Shown: piece by piece, positions 62,601 to 64,000 of the stretch
Layout: every line of letters begins with the position of its first letter
Position numbering within the stretch: the stretch's first letter is position 1
Source of the DNA: Lithospermum erythrorhizon
Taxonomy: Eukaryota; Streptophyta; Magnoliopsida; Boraginales; Boraginaceae
DNA: 64,000 bases
NCBI GenBank assembly: GCA_019722365.1
Contig: JADFUC010001417.1
Location: 310,001-374,000, forward strand
Direction of reading: 5' to 3'
The notes under the pieces: model-generated
The model's input: only the letters and a program-made list of their open reading frames with translations
The model's database searches: none
What the model was told of the DNA's origin: nothing
Made by a program: the position numbers and the translations under genes

Positions 62601-64000
62601 ATATCTGGTGAAGGCTCTGATGAGATCTTTGGAGGATACCTCTACTTCCACAAGGCGCCTAACAAGGATGAGTTTCACCGGGAAACATGTCGAAAGGTAG
62701 AAATCTTCAATGTAAGGAGATGTTTTGAGTTGTACAACTCTGAACTCAGAAAGTTGACACATCGTGTTGATTCTCTTGTTTTGTGTAGATTAAGGCTCTT
62801 CACCAGTATGATTGCTTGAGAGCGAATAAGGCCACCTCTGCTTGGGGACTTGAAGCTCGTGTGCCCTTTTTAGATAAAGAATTCATTAATGTTGCAATTA
62901 GCATAGATCCAGAGTGGAAAATGATCAAACTGCTATATAAACCTAATGTTCTTGTTAGAATTCTACGCACAATTCGCGTCCCTAATTACCCAATAACACG
63001 AATCCCCTTTCGGGATGATGTCAAAGCTTCAACGAATAATCACGCCAATTCAAAATGTAACAAACAAAAGAAAGCAAACAAGAATTGCCACAGTTGCTTT
63101 GTGAGAAAGCTAATCCACCCGGCTGCGGATCAGCTAATAACTCGGGAAGAATTGTTTCTGAGCTCAAGAACCCTATTCTACTACCTCTCGATTAGATGTT
63201 TTAGCATAAATTGAATCGAGACATCGAGACCCCATCGTCTCGATGCACTCTCGATGCCGGTTTTCACAAAGGCCGAAAATTTCTTCATAATTCAAAAGTT
63301 CTCTGGTGTAGAATTTCAAGTTTAGTAGCTTTAATAAGTTTGTCTAACCAATTCAGATCAAACCTGACCAAGGGCGAATTGAGAAGTGGATCCTGAGGAA
63401 GGCTTTTGATGATGAGAAACAGCCTTACCTCCCAAAGGTAAGAGATGAGCAATATTATTAAGCATCCTGATATGCAGTTCTTCCTTTATACCATCATATG
63501 TACTGACGTGTATTTTGGTACACTGCAGCATATCTTGTACAGACAGAAAGAACAATTCAGTGATGGTGTTGGCTATAGTTGGATTGATGGACTTAAAGCA
63601 CATGCTGAAAAACATGTAAGTGCTTATGTTATGTTTCGCTCAACATGATATCGAAGTGATCTGTATCAGTTTCTAGAGAATGTGCTACAACAGCTTTTGA
63701 CTGGGTGCAACATTTCATTGCATGTGACGGATAAAATGCTGCTTAATGCTACATACATTTTTCCTCACAATACTCCAGTTACAAAGGAAGCATACTATTA
63801 CAGGATGATTTTCGAAAGGTTCTTCCCTCAGGTAACTTACAAATTTAAATGAAAGCCATAAAAATACTACAAACATAATAGTGGTATAGTTCGTAAGGAT
63901 AGTTTTCGGGGTCAAGAGGTCGATCTAAGGTTCAATCCTCTACAATGGAACAATTTTAAAGATTTCGATGCAATTCAAATTTTGTTCAGTCAGTTTAATT
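56631..64000 (+). CDS. ASN: Asparagine synthetase (glutamine-hydrolysing), 3' end outside window
   Basis: Makes asparagine from aspartate, glutamine and ATP in the cytosol. Exons: 56,631-56,710; 61,071-61,212; 61,271-61,364; 61,497-61,637; 61,756-61,946; 62,058-62,219; 62,321-62,401; 62,475-62,696; 62,789-62,923; 63,357-63,437; 63,529-63,615; 63,724-63,831; the last exon (after FFPQ) is beyond the window. Cys2 of MCGILAVLG is the glutaminase nucleophile; [14 protein letters not shown] in exon 6 is the ATP-pyrophosphatase loop. Exons 5-12 are clean. Exon 2 is locally out of frame with TGA and TAG, exon 3 is frameshifted, and exon 4 lacks one A in an A-run. Intron 1 is 4.36 kb with a GC donor (GCAAGT). 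Introns 9 and 11 lack GT or AG. It is either an active gene with sequence errors or a young pseudogene; [20 protein letters not shown] fits plant ASN. Confidence 0.92.
56924..57275. repeat. Tandem-like direct repeat in ASN intron 1
   Basis: About 160 bases at 56,924-57,084 recur at 57,114-57,275: TTTTGCATGTCGTATTGAATTT, then GTTTAAGTGAATTTAT, CTCTAATAATAGTTT and GATTTGCAAATAG. Only about 30 bases separate the copies. Confidence 0.75.
57900..58275 (+). repeat. Sequence ending in poly(A), retroposon-like
   Basis: TATGAATAAAAGTCATGG (AATAAA signal) followed by GATTG and 12 A at 58,262-58,281, inside ASN intron 1. This fits the tail of a retroposed transcript. The body is not recognised. Confidence 0.35.
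58891..60950 (+). mobile_element. Putative LTR fragment in ASN intron 1
   Basis: TGTAGACATCGAAATTTGTC at 58,891 looks like the start of a plant LTR. A TATA box (CTATAAATACACC) lies at 59,551, followed by a C-rich leader. No gag-pol is seen, so this would be a solo LTR of about 2 kb; the right edge is uncertain. Base composition is richer in G+C than the rest of the intron. Confidence 0.35.
63213..63258. repeat. CTCGATG block in ASN intron 9
   Basis: ATCGAGACATCGAGACC, then GTCTCGATG and CTCTCGATG, including inverted arms CATCGAGAC (63,222-63,230) and GTCTCGATG (63,237-63,245). The words are those of the U3 blocks of the copia LTRs in this window, although no LTR is recognisable around it. 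Confidence 0.5.

Noticed and set aside
62916..63365. GATCAAAC on both sides of about 430 bases, seemingly a target-site duplication of a transposon in an ASN exon
   Set aside because: The right side ends in AATTCAG, a normal acceptor, and one other intron end of this gene (intron 7), as well as two DUF89 introns, carries an exon-derived copy. An intron with an overwritten donor explains it better than an insertion.
1..64000. Search for tRNA, rRNA, CRISPR arrays, operons and endogenous pararetrovirus
   Set aside because: No cloverleaf, rRNA core, spaced repeat array or bacterial-style gene packing was seen. All reverse transcriptase remnants have copia order and motifs rather than caulimovirus-type ones.

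Overview
This is a stretch of a eudicot plant nuclear genome. It holds multi-exon genes with GT-AG introns, a land-plant cellulose synthase-like D gene, an EXORDIUM-like gene and a plant asparagine synthetase, set among decayed Ty1/copia retrotransposons. The species cannot be named from the sequence.

Layout. 1-15,480 is transposon. A SIRE/Maximus-type copia element lies on the minus strand (internal region about 4,985-10,010, LTR 10,012-11,398). Next to it, head to head, is a second copia element on the plus strand (gag, integrase, start of reverse transcriptase, 12,498-15,480). The LTR-plus-gag junction also occurs at 1-3,500, so this composite is tandemly repeated with a period near 10.3 kb. 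17,579-19,583 (minus) is an EXORDIUM-like gene. 22,593-26,944 (minus) is a complete 12-exon DUF89 damage-control phosphatase gene with a 1 kb insertion just upstream of its start codon. About 28,400-31,000 holds two related elements with long terminal inverted repeats. 31,369-37,816 is a decayed copia element (plus) containing a foreign LTR. 38,772-39,750 is a glutamyl-tRNA synthetase pseudogene. 40,967-44,881 (plus) is an intact CSLD1/CSLD4-type gene of 1,133 residues. 44,882-49,321 is AT-rich repeat DNA. 49,322-54,685 is a TNT1-like copia element with both LTRs. 55,771-56,153 is a remnant of a carotenoid cleavage dioxygenase gene. 56,631 to the window end (plus) is an asparagine synthetase gene whose last exon lies outside.

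The genes are unrelated housekeeping, cell-wall and nitrogen-metabolism genes, with no sign of joint function: CSLD makes wall polysaccharide, asparagine synthetase moves nitrogen, the DUF89 protein removes damaged phosphometabolites, and the EXORDIUM-like protein is secreted to the wall.

Two observations stand out. First, several introns of the DUF89 and asparagine synthetase genes carry, at one intron end, a 7-15 base copy of the exon from across the intron, in three cases destroying the splice site. That is what a spliced transcript would leave if it had overwritten the genomic sequence, either through RNA-read polishing of a noisy assembly or through cDNA-driven gene conversion. Second, a G+C-rich block built from CATCGAGACC / GGTCTCGATG words sits upstream of the TATA box in LTRs of at least two different copia families, and again in an asparagine synthetase intron.
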